From contig CALUTE010000012.1 in NCBI GenBank assembly GCA_944323645.1, positions 1-57,727 of the forward strand: 57,727 nucleotides of DNA. The letters run 5' to 3'. The stretch is from an uncultured Helicobacter sp. GTDB taxonomy: Bacteria > Campylobacterota > Campylobacteria > Campylobacterales > Helicobacteraceae. Within the stretch, counting starts at the first letter, position 1; the number at the start of each line of letters is the position of its first letter. Made by a program: the position numbers and the translations under genes. Under the pieces are notes generated by a model that saw nothing but the letters and a program-made list of their open reading frames with translations, was not told where the DNA came from and did not search any database. Shown here piece after piece: positions 1 through 9,005 of this stretch.

Positions 1-1
1 T

Positions 2-610
2 CCTGATGAAATAGAATCTAACATAACTGCAGAATCCGATGTTCAAAATTCAGAATCAAAAGTTGATGATGAGGGATTTTCTGATATCTCACTTGATGAT
101 TTAGCTACCGATGAGATAGAAGATGCAATAGATTTGGAGCTAGATACACTTGCACATAGCGCGCCAAAATCTAACCAAGCAGAACCTAGTATTGCTAGCA
201 CTAAACAGGGTGCGGACGTTGATGTGGCGGACGTTGATATGCAGGATTCTATAGGTCAAGAGGAAGATTTCTTGCAGCTTAGCGAAAGTGAGATATGCGA
301 AGCACTTGGAGAAACACCTCCACAAGAAATATCAGCCAAACAATCTCCTGGTGAAGTCTCAGAGAGTGATCTACCAGATGATTTGGGGCACTTTGGTAAT
401 GAACTTGGAGCAATTGAAGATCTTGGTGATGAGGTGGAGCTACTTAATGAAAGCACTAAACAAACACAAAGTGATCATATTACGCAAGCCAATCAGGCTC
501 AAGAACGCTTAATTAGCGAGCTTTTAGCAAACAAGTCTGCTGATGAGATTCGCGCACTCCTTAATGGTGCACAAATTTCGATCAAGATTAGTTTTTCGGA
601 TAAGCAATGA
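2..610 (+). CDS. Acidic low-complexity protein, 5' truncated by the window edge
   Basis: The frame is open from base 2 to the TGA at 608-610, so the true start lies before the window; the TTG at 134 is not a convincing start. About 200 residues are visible. They are rich in Asp, Glu, Ser and Gln, with no transmembrane segment. A short tail containing SELLANKSADEIRALL may fold as a helix. In Helicobacter pylori the gene just upstream of gmk encodes a poly-E-rich protein (HP0322), and both position and composition match it. Its function is unknown. The stop overlaps the gmk start by four bases (ATGA), so the two are probably translationally coupled. Low complexity means that identity rests mainly on gene order. 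Confidence 0.75.
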   Translation, partial: PDEIESNITAESDVQNSESKVDDEGFSDISLDDLATDEIEDAIDLELDTLAHSAPKSNQAEPSIASTKQGADVDVADVDMQDSIGQEEDFLQLSESEICEALGETPPQEISAKQSPGEVSESDLPDDLGHFGNELGAIEDLGDEVELLNESTKQTQSDHITQANQAQERLISELLANKSADEIRALLNGAQISIKISFSDKQ

Positions 611-1338
611 GCAGCAAAACTTCGCACACTCTAGCAGATAAAACAACAAGCCAAACCAAACAAACAACAACCAAGCCAGAATCCACACCCCAGCAATCTG
701 TATCTGCTAGTTATGCCAAGCCTAAAAAATTTGGGCGGATTCTCATTCTTTCTGGACCAAGTGGAAGCGGTAAATCCACGCTTTGTAAGGTATTGCAAGA
801 ACATTTTAGTGATATTTATTTTTCTATCTCGACTACTACGCGCTTGCCTCGCAGCGGAGAGCGCGATGGGGTGGAGTATTATTTTGTTGATGAACAGACA
901 TTTATAGAGGATATCAAACAGGGTGCATTTTTAGAATGGGCGCAGGTGCATAACAACTACTATGGTACTTCGCGCCTCCCTGTTCAGCGTGCTCTTGAGG
1001 AGGGTAAGCTCGTAGTATTTGATGTAGATGTTCAAGGACATCATAGTATCAAGGAGCATTATAAAGATCTTGCACGTTCTGTGTTTATTACCACAAAAAG
1101 CAAAGAAATTTTGCGCGAACGTTTGCAGAGCAGGCAGACGGATTCTATGGGCAATATTGAGTTGCGTTTGTTGCATGCATACAATGAAATGCAATATCTG
1201 CCACATTTTGATTATCTTATCGTAAATGATGACATAGAGGATTCTAAGCGTGCAATATTAGGTATAGCGACTTCGCTTGAGTTTATTCTCCAGCCAAATG
1301 CATATCAATCACTTTGGCAGGATTTCGCGCAAGACTAG
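607..1338 (+). CDS. gmk: Guanylate kinase with N-terminal extension
   Basis: Guanylate kinase phosphorylates GMP to GDP in the cytoplasm for nucleotide synthesis. The P-loop GPSGSGKST is at residues 50-58. It is followed by the GMP-binding stretch with TTRLPRSGERDGVEYYFV and by the lid region. The catalytic domain starts near residue 43, so this 243-residue protein carries about 40 extra N-terminal residues rich in Thr, Gln, Ser and Lys compared with the usual ~205. The ATG at 607 overlaps the preceding stop, and no better internal start is visible. Downstream neighbours tatA and argS keep the H. pylori order (HP0321-HP0319). Confidence 0.95.
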   Translation: MSSKTSHTLADKTTSQTKQTTTKPESTPQQSVSASYAKPKKFGRILILSGPSGSGKSTLCKVLQEHFSDIYFSISTTTRLPRSGERDGVEYYFVDEQTFIEDIKQGAFLEWAQVHNNYYGTSRLPVQRALEEGKLVVFDVDVQGHHSIKEHYKDLARSVFITTKSKEILRERLQSRQTDSMGNIELRLLHAYNEMQYLPHFDYLIVNDDIEDSKRAILGIATSLEFILQPNAYQSLWQDFAQD

Positions 1339-1411
1339 CGCGTTTTAGGTGGAATTAAATAAAAACACTTTAGAATAGCGCCTTATTTGTGATTAGTATA
1401 AAGGAGAAAGA

Positions 1412-1825
1412 ATGGGTGGTTTTAGCTGGTGGCACTGGCTTATTGTATTGGCGGTGGTGTTGTTGCTCTTTGGTGGGAAAAAGATTCCAGAGCTTATGAA
1501 AGGTCTTGGCACTGGGATTAAAAGCTTCAAAAAAGCAGTGCGTGAGGACGAGGAGGAGGATAAAGGCGAGCCTCTGCCTAACTCTACCCAGCCAAGCTTG
1601 CAGCCTCAAGAGGTGCAACCAGTAGCATTAGAATCAGAGCCAAAAAAACAGCGTGTGCGTAAAAGTACTGCTACAGAGAGCACAACAAGTGTTGCAAGCA
1701 AACTTAATAAGGGTAAAAAACTAGACAAGACAAGCAAGGATAAAAAGCCCGAAAAAGAAAAACAAAGCAAGGCAAAAAAAGCAAAGCCAAGCAAAGCCAA
1801 ATCCGAAAAAGCCAAAAAATCCTAG
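1412..1825 (+). CDS. tatA: Sec-independent translocase subunit TatA
   Basis: TatA oligomerises in the inner membrane to form the path through which the twin-arginine system exports folded proteins. A short N-terminal membrane helix spans residues 6-21. It is followed by the [14 protein letters not shown] hinge and an amphipathic helix. The rest, residues 45-137, is a long Lys/Ser/Glu-rich tail, much longer than the whole of many TatA proteins. An AAAGGAGAAAG ribosome-binding site lies just before the ATG. It sits between gmk and argS as in H. pylori (HP0320). The tail is low complexity and probably disordered. Confidence 0.92.
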   Translation: MGGFSWWHWLIVLAVVLLLFGGKKIPELMKGLGTGIKSFKKAVREDEEEDKGEPLPNSTQPSLQPQEVQPVALESEPKKQRVRKSTATESTTSVASKLNKGKKLDKTSKDKKPEKEKQSKAKKAKPSKAKSEKAKKS

Positions 1826-1835
1826 AGCAGCCTAA

Positions 1836-3461
1836 ATGTATGATCATATCAAATCCATTCTTACAGAGGCTATCGGGTGTGAGGTAGTGCTAGAGCGCCC
1901 CAAAAACAAAGAATATGGGCATTTTGCAACGCCAGTTGCCTTTAGTCTCGCCAAAATACAAAAACAATCCCCGCAACATATTGCCACAGAGTTGTGCAAA
2001 AAGCTTGCCACGTACAAAGAGTTTGCTAAAGTAAGCGAGATGAAGGGCTTTATCAACCTTACCTTATCGTATGAGTTTTTGCTCTCTTCTATGGATTTAG
2101 CACTAGATTCTGCCCTCAAGCCAAGAGCAGCCAAACAGCCCCAAACAATCTTGCTTGAATATGTCAGCGCAAACCCCACAGGACCACTGCACATAGGGCA
2201 CGCACGCGGCGCAGTGCTAGGAGATAGTTTGCAAAAGCTTGGAAATTATCTTGGACACAAGATTGTGAGCGAGTATTATATTAATGATGCAGGCGCACAA
2301 ATAAAAAAACTTGGCTATTCGGTGTATCTTGCTGGAAGAGAAATATTTTTGCACGAGCAGGTGGAGTATGATGAGGATTGCTACAAGGGTGAATACATTG
2401 TAGAAATTGCTAAAGCAGCGCACAAAGCACTTGGCGCGCAGGTGTTTGATGATACTACTTCTTTGCCTCATCTTAGCGAATTTGCAAAAGATTTAATGCT
2501 AGAAGAAATTAAACAAAACCTTGCAAGTGCTGGGATTGTGTTTGATTCTTTTGTGAGTGAGCGCGCACTTTTTAGCCAATGGCAAGAAACATTGGCGCTT
2601 TTGCAAGCAAATAATGGTGTGCGCAAAGAGGGAGATAAACTTTGGCTACTTTCTTCGCACAAGGGCGATGAAAAGGATCGTGTGATTGTGCGAGAAGATG
2701 GTGAGCCTACGTATTTGGCAGGGGATATCATCTACCATCGCGATAAATTTATGCGTGGTTTTGAGCATTATATTAACATTTGGGGTGCAGATCATCACGG
2801 CTATATTGCACGCATACAGGCGAGTATTTCCTATCTTGGGTATGATGCAAAAAAGCTTGAAGTACTGCTAGCACAGATGGTTAGTTTGCTTAAAAATGGT
2901 AAGCCCTATAAAATGAGCAAACGTGCAGGTAATTTCATTCTTATGCGCGATGTGGTGAGTGATATTGGCGCAGATTCTATGCGGTTTGTTTTTTTGTCTA
3001 AAAAGCCCGATACACACCTTGAGTTTGATGTGAGCAATCTTACAACACAGGACAGTAATAATCCAGTGTTTTATATCAACTATGCAAATGCCAGAATCCA
3101 CACGCTACTTAGTAAGTCTAAGTTTGCAAGCAAACAAGATTCTGTTTCATTCTCCTTGCAAGATCAAGATTTAGTAGCCCTACAAAATGGTGGTGATCTT
3201 GGCGTTATCAAGGCGTTTGAACTTGCTTTTGAAGCTATGCTCTTGCCTCGTGTTACGCAAATGGCGTGGGAAGAACGCAGTTTGCAAAAAATTTGTGAAT
3301 ATCTCAAGTCTCTTGCTGGAAGCTTTCATACTTTTTATAATGCGCATAAAATCATAGATTCTCCGCAAGAAACTCTCTATCTTAAAGTTGCCAAACTCAC
3401 GAGTCTTGCACTAAGTGTTGGGCTTTCTTTGCTTGGAATAGAGGCAAAAACTAAAATGTAG
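1836..3461 (+). CDS. argS: Arginyl-tRNA synthetase
   Basis: This class I aminoacyl-tRNA synthetase charges tRNA-Arg. The N-terminal Arg-tRNA-synthetase domain covers residues 1-80. The class I signature HIGH is at residues 119-122, within GPLHIGHARGA. KMSKR lies near residue 359, followed by AGNF. The C-terminal DALR-type anticodon-binding domain fills the last ~120 residues. The length of 541 is normal for the family. It starts 10 bases after tatA and is followed at 19 bases by a glycosyltransferase gene, so it may be cotranscribed with the sugar genes. Confidence 0.97.
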   Translation: MYDHIKSILTEAIGCEVVLERPKNKEYGHFATPVAFSLAKIQKQSPQHIATELCKKLATYKEFAKVSEMKGFINLTLSYEFLLSSMDLALDSALKPRAAKQPQTILLEYVSANPTGPLHIGHARGAVLGDSLQKLGNYLGHKIVSEYYINDAGAQIKKLGYSVYLAGREIFLHEQVEYDEDCYKGEYIVEIAKAAHKALGAQVFDDTTSLPHLSEFAKDLMLEEIKQNLASAGIVFDSFVSERALFSQWQETLALLQANNGVRKEGDKLWLLSSHKGDEKDRVIVREDGEPTYLAGDIIYHRDKFMRGFEHYINIWGADHHGYIARIQASISYLGYDAKKLEVLLAQMVSLLKNGKPYKMSKRAGNFILMRDVVSDIGADSMRFVFLSKKPDTHLEFDVSNLTTQDSNNPVFYINYANARIHTLLSKSKFASKQDSVSFSLQDQDLVALQNGGDLGVIKAFELAFEAMLLPRVTQMAWEERSLQKICEYLKSLAGSFHTFYNAHKIIDSPQETLYLKVAKLTSLALSVGLSLLGIEAKTKM

Positions 3462-3479
3462 TCATAGCAAAGGAGCAAT

Positions 3480-4244
3480 ATGCGTTTTTTTATCATTAAT
3501 CTTAGGAGCTCAAATGATAGGCGCAAGCGAATGGAGGAAAATATCAAGCATATATTTGCGCAAGATCCTAGTTTTGCGAATGAAGCGGAATTTAGCTTTT
3601 TTGTAGCGCATACACCAAGCGATGTTAAGAACACAGGATTTGATAAGCGTTATAGTAGATTTTTAGCCGGGATTTTTAAAGCTAGAGAAGTACGACCAGG
3701 TGAGATTGGTTGTTTTGCCTCGCATTTTACGCTTTGGGAGCGTTGCGTAGAGCTAAATGAGCCGATATTTATTTTAGAAGATGATGTTGATTTTTATGCG
3801 CCTTTTATTGAGGGTGTTAGAATGATTGTTGCTAGTAAGTATGATTATGTACGTCTTTCTTGGAGCACATTTCAACCTATGTATCTACTTAGCGAGCATT
3901 TTGCCTTCTCGCCACATTTGATACTTGGTACGCCGGGATATTATATTACGCCTTTTGCTGCAAAAAGACTTATAAAAGGTGCCAGGAAATTTGGTGTTGC
4001 AGTGGATTATTATATGAGCTTTTCTTACTTGCACAATGTTCCAGAAATGCTTTATCTACCACGCCTTATAGGAATTAATGAACTTGATGAACAAACAACA
4101 ATCGGCAAGCCAGAACACCAGATAAAGGACAAAACCTTTTATCGGAGGTTTGTCTTGTTGCGTGAGTTACACAGGGTTTATCGCGATATTCGTATGTGGA
4201 TTTTTGCACGCTTTGCGCTTGCATACTTAAAACGCTTAGGATAA
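3480..4244 (+). CDS. Glycosyltransferase family 25 (LPS/lipooligosaccharide biosynthesis)
   Basis: A probable cytoplasmic GT25 sugar transferase acting on lipopolysaccharide or lipooligosaccharide. The N-terminus FFIINLRSSNDRRKRM is the typical GT25 start. EIGCFASH is at residues 75-82 and the acidic EDDVDF motif starts at residue 100, where GT25 enzymes bind the nucleotide sugar and metal. Family members in this lineage are often galactosyltransferases, but donor and acceptor cannot be read from sequence. An AAAGGAG site precedes the ATG. It is followed four bases later by the acetyltransferase, which suggests one operon with the two sugar genes downstream. Confidence 0.9.
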   Translation: MRFFIINLRSSNDRRKRMEENIKHIFAQDPSFANEAEFSFFVAHTPSDVKNTGFDKRYSRFLAGIFKAREVRPGEIGCFASHFTLWERCVELNEPIFILEDDVDFYAPFIEGVRMIVASKYDYVRLSWSTFQPMYLLSEHFAFSPHLILGTPGYYITPFAAKRLIKGARKFGVAVDYYMSFSYLHNVPEMLYLPRLIGINELDEQTTIGKPEHQIKDKTFYRRFVLLRELHRVYRDIRMWIFARFALAYLKRLG

Positions 4245-4248
4245 TACT

Positions 4249-4830
4249 ATGCAGCAAGATTGTACTTATTTTTTGCATAAAACAAGTATTCTTGATGATG
4301 ATGTGTTTATTGGTGCTGGGAGCAAGATTTGGCATTTTTGTCATATTCTTAGCGGTAGCAGTATTGGCGCGCGCTGTATCATTGGGCAAAATTGCTTCAT
4401 CGGCTCGCGTGTGCGTATAGGCAGTGGCTGCAAAATCCAAAACAATGTCAGTATTTATGAGGGTGTGGAGCTTGAAGATGATGTGTTTGTGGGACCAAGC
4501 GTGGTGTTTAGCAATGTCAAAAACCCGCGTGCTTTTATCGAGCGCAAGAGTGAATTTCGCGCAACGATTTTGCGCAAAGGCTGCAGTATTGGCGCAAATG
4601 CTACGATTGTGTGCGGTGTGGAGATTGGGAGGTATGCGTTTATTGGTGCTGGGAGCGTGGTAACAAAAGATATCGCACCTTTTTCACTTATAGTAGGAAA
4701 TCCAGCACGACTTATTGGCTATGTGGATATGGCGGGTGAGCGACTTAAGTTTGATGAGAACAATCGTGCGCAAAGTCGCTATGATGGTAGTCAATACGTG
4801 CTAGAAAATGGCGTCGTCTCCTTGTTATGA
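4249..4830 (+). CDS. Left-handed beta-helix N-acetyltransferase, WbpD-like
   Basis: A hexapeptide-repeat acetyltransferase. Repeats such as IGAGSKI, IGARCI, IGQNCFIGSRVRIGSG and IGANATIVCGVEIG run through residues 17-150, and the VGNPARLIGYV end is typical of these enzymes. It most resembles WbpD/WlbB, which N-acetylates UDP-2-acetamido-3-amino-2,3-dideoxy-glucuronate using acetyl-CoA. The gene next door is a nucleotide-sugar 6-dehydrogenase, which suits that pathway. The oxidase and aminotransferase of the pathway (WbpB, WbpE) are not adjacent, so the exact substrate is inferred. The stop overlaps the next start (ATGA). Confidence 0.85.
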   Translation: MQQDCTYFLHKTSILDDDVFIGAGSKIWHFCHILSGSSIGARCIIGQNCFIGSRVRIGSGCKIQNNVSIYEGVELEDDVFVGPSVVFSNVKNPRAFIERKSEFRATILRKGCSIGANATIVCGVEIGRYAFIGAGSVVTKDIAPFSLIVGNPARLIGYVDMAGERLKFDENNRAQSRYDGSQYVLENGVVSLL

Positions 4831-6098
4831 GCCAAAAAGTAGCGAAAAAAGCAGAATCTAAGTGCGCAGATAAGCCTATTATTGCGATTATCGGGCTTGG
4901 TTTTGTGGGGCTGCCTTTGGCACTTGCTTTTGGAAAATACTATCGCACAATAGGTTTTGATCTTGATAAACGCCGAGTTCAAGCCTTAAAGGCATATAAA
5001 GACAGCACACAGGAGTTTAGCAAGCAGGATTTTTTGCGTGCAAAAAAGGTGCATTTCACATACAGGCTTGAAGAGATAGATGAGGCAAATTTTTATATCA
5101 TCGCAGTGCCAACGCCTGTTACTAACGACAAAAAGCCCGATCTTTCTTATTTGTTGCAAGCAAGTCAAATGGTAGGCAAACACCTAAAAAAAGGTGATAT
5201 TATCATCTATGAATCTACCACATACCCAACTTGTACACGCAAAGATTGCGTACCAATGCTTGAGGCTGCAAGCGGGCTAAAATACAACCAAGATTTTTTT
5301 GTGGGCTATTCGCCAGAGCGTATAAATCCAGCTGATAAAGCTCATCGCCTTGAACATATCAAAAAAATCACTTCAGGTTCCACAAAAGAGAGTGCGCATA
5401 AAATCGATAAGCTTTATAAGCGTATTATCACAGCTGGCACGCATTGCGTTTCGAGTATCGAGGTGGCAGAAGCAAGTAAAGCCCTAGAAAATGCGCAACG
5501 CGATATTAATATTGCTTTTATGAATGAGATGTATATCTTGCTTGATAAGCTTGGGATTGATATGGCAGAGGTACTTGAGGCTGCACGTACGAAGTGGAAT
5601 TTTTTGCCATTTTATCCGGGGCTTGTGGGTGGGCATTGTATCGGCATTGATCCATATTATCTCTATCATATTGCGCAAAGTGTAGGCTATCATACTAGAA
5701 TCATTGCAAGCGGACGCGTGATTAATGAAACAATGCCGCGCGTGTTTGCACACAAGCTACTAAAGCTTCTTGCAAATGCAAAGATAGAGATTGTGGGGAG
5801 TAGGGTGCTTGTTGTTGGGTTTGCGTTCAAGGCTGATTGCACAGATATACGCAATACAAAAGTCCCAAAGCTTTGTGAGGAGCTAGAATCTTTTGGTGCT
5901 CGGGTTGATGTGGTGGATTCTATGGTGGATACACGTAAGACATTACAATATTATGGACGTAAGATTATGCGTCCAAAAATGCTGCAAAAGGATTCTTATG
6001 ATGCACTACTTGTGCTTGTGTGCCATAGCAAAGACAAAGCCATAGATTTTAGAGGGTTTCTCAAAGAAAAAGGCGTATTTTTAGCAATAAATGCTTGA
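4827..6098 (+). CDS. UDP-sugar 6-dehydrogenase (TviB/WbpA/WbpO type)
   Basis: This enzyme oxidises C6 of a UDP-N-acetylhexosamine to the uronic acid with two NAD+. The Rossmann motif GLGFVG is at residues 23-28. The ESTTYPT and EVAEASKALENAQRDINIA stretches match the Vi-antigen/WbpO branch. The catalytic cysteine is residue 271 in GGHCIGIDPYYL. The NFLPFYPG stretch just before it is also typical of that branch. With 423 residues the length is normal. UDP-GlcNAc or UDP-GalNAc could be the substrate. It overlaps the acetyltransferase by four bases, and the two presumably make an acetamido uronic acid for a surface glycan. Confidence 0.9.
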   Translation: MSQKVAKKAESKCADKPIIAIIGLGFVGLPLALAFGKYYRTIGFDLDKRRVQALKAYKDSTQEFSKQDFLRAKKVHFTYRLEEIDEANFYIIAVPTPVTNDKKPDLSYLLQASQMVGKHLKKGDIIIYESTTYPTCTRKDCVPMLEAASGLKYNQDFFVGYSPERINPADKAHRLEHIKKITSGSTKESAHKIDKLYKRIITAGTHCVSSIEVAEASKALENAQRDINIAFMNEMYILLDKLGIDMAEVLEAARTKWNFLPFYPGLVGGHCIGIDPYYLYHIAQSVGYHTRIIASGRVINETMPRVFAHKLLKLLANAKIEIVGSRVLVVGFAFKADCTDIRNTKVPKLCEELESFGARVDVVDSMVDTRKTLQYYGRKIMRPKMLQKDSYDALLVLVCHSKDKAIDFRGFLKEKGVFLAINA

Positions 6099-6139
6099 CA
6101 TTGCTTTCATTTTTGCATAGAATTTGCATTCTACTTCAT

Positions 6140-6214
6140 TCCGGATTAGCTCAGCGGTAGAGTAGGCGGCTGTTAACCGCTTGGTCGCAGGTTCGAATCC
6201 TGCATCCGGAGCCA
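6140..6214 (+). tRNA. tRNA-Asn (GTT)
   Basis: The acceptor stem TCCGGAT pairs with ATCCGGA. The D arm reads AGCTCAGCGGTAGAGT and the T arm is GCAGG-TTCGAAT-CCTGC. The anticodon loop CTGTTAA gives anticodon GTT (Asn). CCA is encoded at 6212-6214. The gene lies 41 bases after the dehydrogenase stop. Confidence 0.97.
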
Positions 6215-6409
6215 CTTGTACTTTCGTTTTGATTCTCTGTAAGCATAGCATTGTATATCCAGAAGTAAAGCAAAGGCTATAATCTCGTTTTAACAATTCT
6301 ATTTTTGTATTGATATAACACTGTGTTGCTCTATTTGGTCGTGGGTGGGGGAAGTGTTTGACTAGATTCTAATGTGTCTAGGGTTGTGCAAGGGGTGTGC
6401 AGGTTTTTA

Positions 6410-6432
6410 ACACAAGGAAAGTTTCCTTGTGT
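6410..6432 (-). terminator. Perfect inverted repeat after ferritin, possible terminator
   Basis: Two 11-base arms (ACACAAGGAAA and TTTCCTTGTGT) flank a single G, 11 bases past the ferritin stop. Position favours a terminator for the reverse-strand ferritin gene. The T-run after the hairpin is poor, so confidence is moderate. Confidence 0.5.
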
Positions 6433-6443
6433 CTATAAAAGTT

Positions 6444-6932
6444 TTATTTAAGCCCTTTGATATATTGATCTACAAGGTAAAGACTATTGCCACCATCGCC
6501 GACAAGTTTGATTTTATCGACAATACCTCTAAAGAGCGCCTCTTCTTCGTGCTGTTCAGCCACATACCATTGTAAAAAATTAAATGTTGAATAATCCTTT
6601 TGCTCAAGCATAAATTCTACAAGATCATTGATAGATGCTGTAATGCTAAGCTCGTGCTCGTATGTGCGCTCAAATACATCAAGTAATGAAGTAAATTCGG
6701 ATTCTGGTTGTTTAATTGGCGCAATCACAAGTGGTGAGTCTGTTTCATTAAGGTATGTGATAATTTTTTTAGCGTGATCACTTTCTTCTCCTGCATGATC
6801 AAAAAGAAATTTACCAGCCCCATCGAAACGATGAGTGTAACACCAAGAACTCATACTCAAATAAAGATTTGCAGCATACATTTCTTTTGCAACTTGTTCA
6901 TTGAGCTTTTTTGCAACTTTTTTTGATAACAT
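6444..6932 (-). CDS. Non-haem ferritin
   Basis: An iron-storage protein that forms a 24-subunit cage, oxidises Fe(II) and stores it as a mineral. At 162 residues it has normal bacterial ferritin length. Ferroxidase-centre ligands are visible: a Glu in the first helix, EESDHA near residues 49-54, the Glu of TYEHE near 94, and the AEQHEEE stretch near 126-132. It resembles H. pylori Pfr. An AAGGAG site lies six bases before the ATG. The gene is monocistronic, with a porin gene upstream on the same strand and about 560 bases between them. Iron regulation is likely from family knowledge, but I could not identify a Fur box. Confidence 0.95.
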   Translation of the reverse strand: MLSKKVAKKLNEQVAKEMYAANLYLSMSSWCYTHRFDGAGKFLFDHAGEESDHAKKIITYLNETDSPLVIAPIKQPESEFTSLLDVFERTYEHELSITASINDLVEFMLEQKDYSTFNFLQWYVAEQHEEEALFRGIVDKIKLVGDGGNSLYLVDQYIKGLK

Positions 6933-7303
6933 AGAAACTCCTTAGTATTTTTAAAATTGATGAATTATAAGAAAACAAACTTAGGCATAGCTAAAATAAC
7001 ATCTATTTTCCTAAAAATATATAAAGATAAGAATCTAATGCAAATTTGGTATGCTAGATGTTTGACATACTAGATTTTAGCTATTTGGATTTTTTGATTT
7101 TAGAACAAACACCATTCTAGTGCGACCATACAAAGATATAGAATCTAAAACTCTTTTTCACCACAATTTATAGAAGATTTCTAGTGTCAATTGCAAAAAT
7201 CTAACTAGTCATTATTTAGATTCTATAATTTTAGAATGTGGATTAAAGATTTTTGTGTGTCTTTGGATTCAGGTTTTGGTATGTAAGTGCGTTTGATTTG
7301 TAT

Positions 7304-7326
7304 GGCTTGGTATGTCTTACCAAGCC
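7304..7326. repeat. Inverted repeat GGCTTGGTA-N5-TACCAAGCC
   Basis: Perfect 9-base arms surround a 5-base loop. Neither strand has a T-run after it, so a simple terminator is doubtful. It could be an RNA hairpin in a long ferritin leader or a protein site. Confidence 0.5.
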
Positions 7327-7458
7327 AAAAAGGCATAATAAAAGAGTTTTGAAGTCCCTATGTGTGAGGTACAAAGTTTTGAATCAAGCTAGATAGATTC
7401 TTTAAGTTTCAAGCCAATGATAAGGTTGCTTGCAGAATCTAGTATAGCTTGCAAACTT

Positions 7459-7484
7459 TAGCTAAGCCTATATAGGCTTAGCTA
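7459..7484 (-). terminator. 26-base perfect palindrome after the porin gene
   Basis: The sequence TAGCTAAGCCTAT is followed immediately by its reverse complement, seven bases downstream of the porin stop. It would form a strong hairpin in porin mRNA. The T-run is weak, so it may act as a 3' stabiliser as well as a terminator. Confidence 0.6.
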
Positions 7485-7490
7485 CAAGGC

Positions 7491-8759
7491 TTAGAAATCA
7501 TATCGAAGGCGCATAACACCAACAATAGAGTTGATATGACCAACTGTTGCTAAGTTGGTACTTTGTGGATAGCTACCAGTTGATGATGAGCCATACCAGC
7601 TAATTTGTGGTGTGATTGTAAAGTTTTTTTGTGGATTGAAAGGGAGCTGCATCATCACCGTATAGCCGTGGTAAGGGTTTTCATTCACATTTTGAGCGCC
7701 AGCATAGGGAGTAAGCCAAGTCGCTTGATAGCCCACACCAAGCACTGCTTTTAGACTACTAGATAGTATATAGCCGCTCTCAGCATAGAAGCCTGCACGC
7801 TGCACATTGCCATTTTGAATTGCTTCAATTGCTCCAAGCGTGTTGTTATTGAATATTTCTGAATGGCTATAGCCACCAACATTGAGTCCAGTACGCTGCT
7901 CTTGATACAAGTCGGCATTCACACCATAACTTACTTGTCCAGAAATGAAGAATTTCTTTTCAAGCATTTGCTTTCTTCCTGCAAGAAATACGTGGAAAGC
8001 ACTACCATCTTTGCCACCAAATCTTGCATCGGCTTCGTCATTGTTATTTTGCCCACCTACAGTAGTTCTTGGATCCCAATAATAGTATTTATATGAACCA
8101 CCGATCTTAAAATCTGTGGTTTCGCCTTTGTAGGTATAAGCAAGTGCAAGACGAGGGATTGCTTGATTTACTGTTGTTGCAAGTGCTACTGTGTCTTGCA
8201 CAAGTGCAATATCAAATCCAGCGATACTATAGCGGATTTGCACATGGCGACTTGCTGTTCTTAGCGAACCATAGCCCACCGCACCTTGGTCAAAGTTTAG
8301 GACGTTTGAAGAGTAGAATTCATCTGGAATTGAGGGAGTATTGGTTTTACCAAAGATCAGTTTTCCAGCACTACCAAAGCTATAAGCGCCATAAAAATGT
8401 CGGAAGTTCAAGCCGCTTGTAACACCAGAGACAATTCCTGGTTCATTTAAGCCTAGCTCTGCATTTGCAAAGAGATTACCAACAGTTGCCCTTAGCCCGA
8501 GCCTTGAGTTGGTTTGGAGACCATAAAGTGCTGATGCTGTGCCGACACTGCTACCATTCAAACTTGAACTATCGTCATTCGCCTGCGTGCTTAATGTGCT
8601 GCTATAGCCACTAGCACCAACATAGCCTCGTACAGAACCATAAATTTCAACTTTTGTATTTTTTTCGTCATTATTATACACCTCTACCGCCACCACAGGT
8701 GAAGACAGCGCTCCAAGTGCGCCAACACCAAGCATCACCTTTTTCGCAAAACTTTTCAT
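7491..8759 (-). CDS. Outer membrane beta-barrel porin (major outer membrane protein type)
   Basis: A predicted porin of 422 residues. The start MKSFAKKVMLGVGALGALSS is a signal peptide ending near AVA. The mature part is Gly/Ser/Tyr-rich with alternating strands such as KVEIYGSVRGYVGASGY. It ends RLRYDF, and a C-terminal Phe is the Bam signal of outer membrane barrels. I chose the ATG at 8759 because AAGGAGC lies four bases upstream. An in-frame upstream ATG at 8810 would spoil the signal peptide. It resembles the abundant porins of Campylobacter and Helicobacter; transport specificity is unknown. Confidence 0.85.
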   Translation of the reverse strand: MKSFAKKVMLGVGALGALSSPVVAVEVYNNDEKNTKVEIYGSVRGYVGASGYSSTLSTQANDDSSSLNGSSVGTASALYGLQTNSRLGLRATVGNLFANAELGLNEPGIVSGVTSGLNFRHFYGAYSFGSAGKLIFGKTNTPSIPDEFYSSNVLNFDQGAVGYGSLRTASRHVQIRYSIAGFDIALVQDTVALATTVNQAIPRLALAYTYKGETTDFKIGGSYKYYYWDPRTTVGGQNNNDEADARFGGKDGSAFHVFLAGRKQMLEKKFFISGQVSYGVNADLYQEQRTGLNVGGYSHSEIFNNNTLGAIEAIQNGNVQRAGFYAESGYILSSSLKAVLGVGYQATWLTPYAGAQNVNENPYHGYTVMMQLPFNPQKNFTITPQISWYGSSSTGSYPQSTNLATVGHINSIVGVMRLRYDF

Positions 8760-8809
8760 TTTAGCTCCTTGTTTAGATTTTGTTTGCAATTTTATTATTG
8801 CTAGATTCA

Positions 8810-8815
8810 ATCATA
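8810..8815 (-). promoter_or_regulatory. Candidate -10 element of the porin gene
   Basis: On the reverse strand TATGAT lies about 50 bases before the porin ATG, in AT-rich DNA. The upstream T/A-periodic stretch is typical of sigma-80 promoters in this group. Confidence 0.45.
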
Positions 8816-9005
8816 GCGGATATTTTGCAAGAATCCTCACATTTTATGTAAAATTTATGTAAAGTAAAAAAATATTTGCATATTATTAGTGAAATTTTTA
8901 AAATTTTGTGGTAAGGAAATAATTTTTCTTTTTTATTTTTTGTGTTAGAGTCTTTACTATATTTAGGAATATTCGCCAATTTTTAGAAGGAATATTATAC
9001 GCACT

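Larger units (their letters stand above)
6933..7490. other. Intergenic region between porin 3' end and ferritin 5' end
   Basis: This AT-rich stretch of 558 bases has no convincing gene. It holds a 26-base palindrome at 7459-7484, a 9-base inverted repeat at 7304-7326, and several copies of the AGAATCTA/TAGATTCT word. The ferritin promoter should lie near its left end, but I could not assign one with confidence. Confidence 0.5.

Noticed and set aside
7304-7326. The 9-base inverted repeat as a transcription terminator
   Set aside because: It lies about 170 bases from the porin stop, and no T-run follows on either strand.
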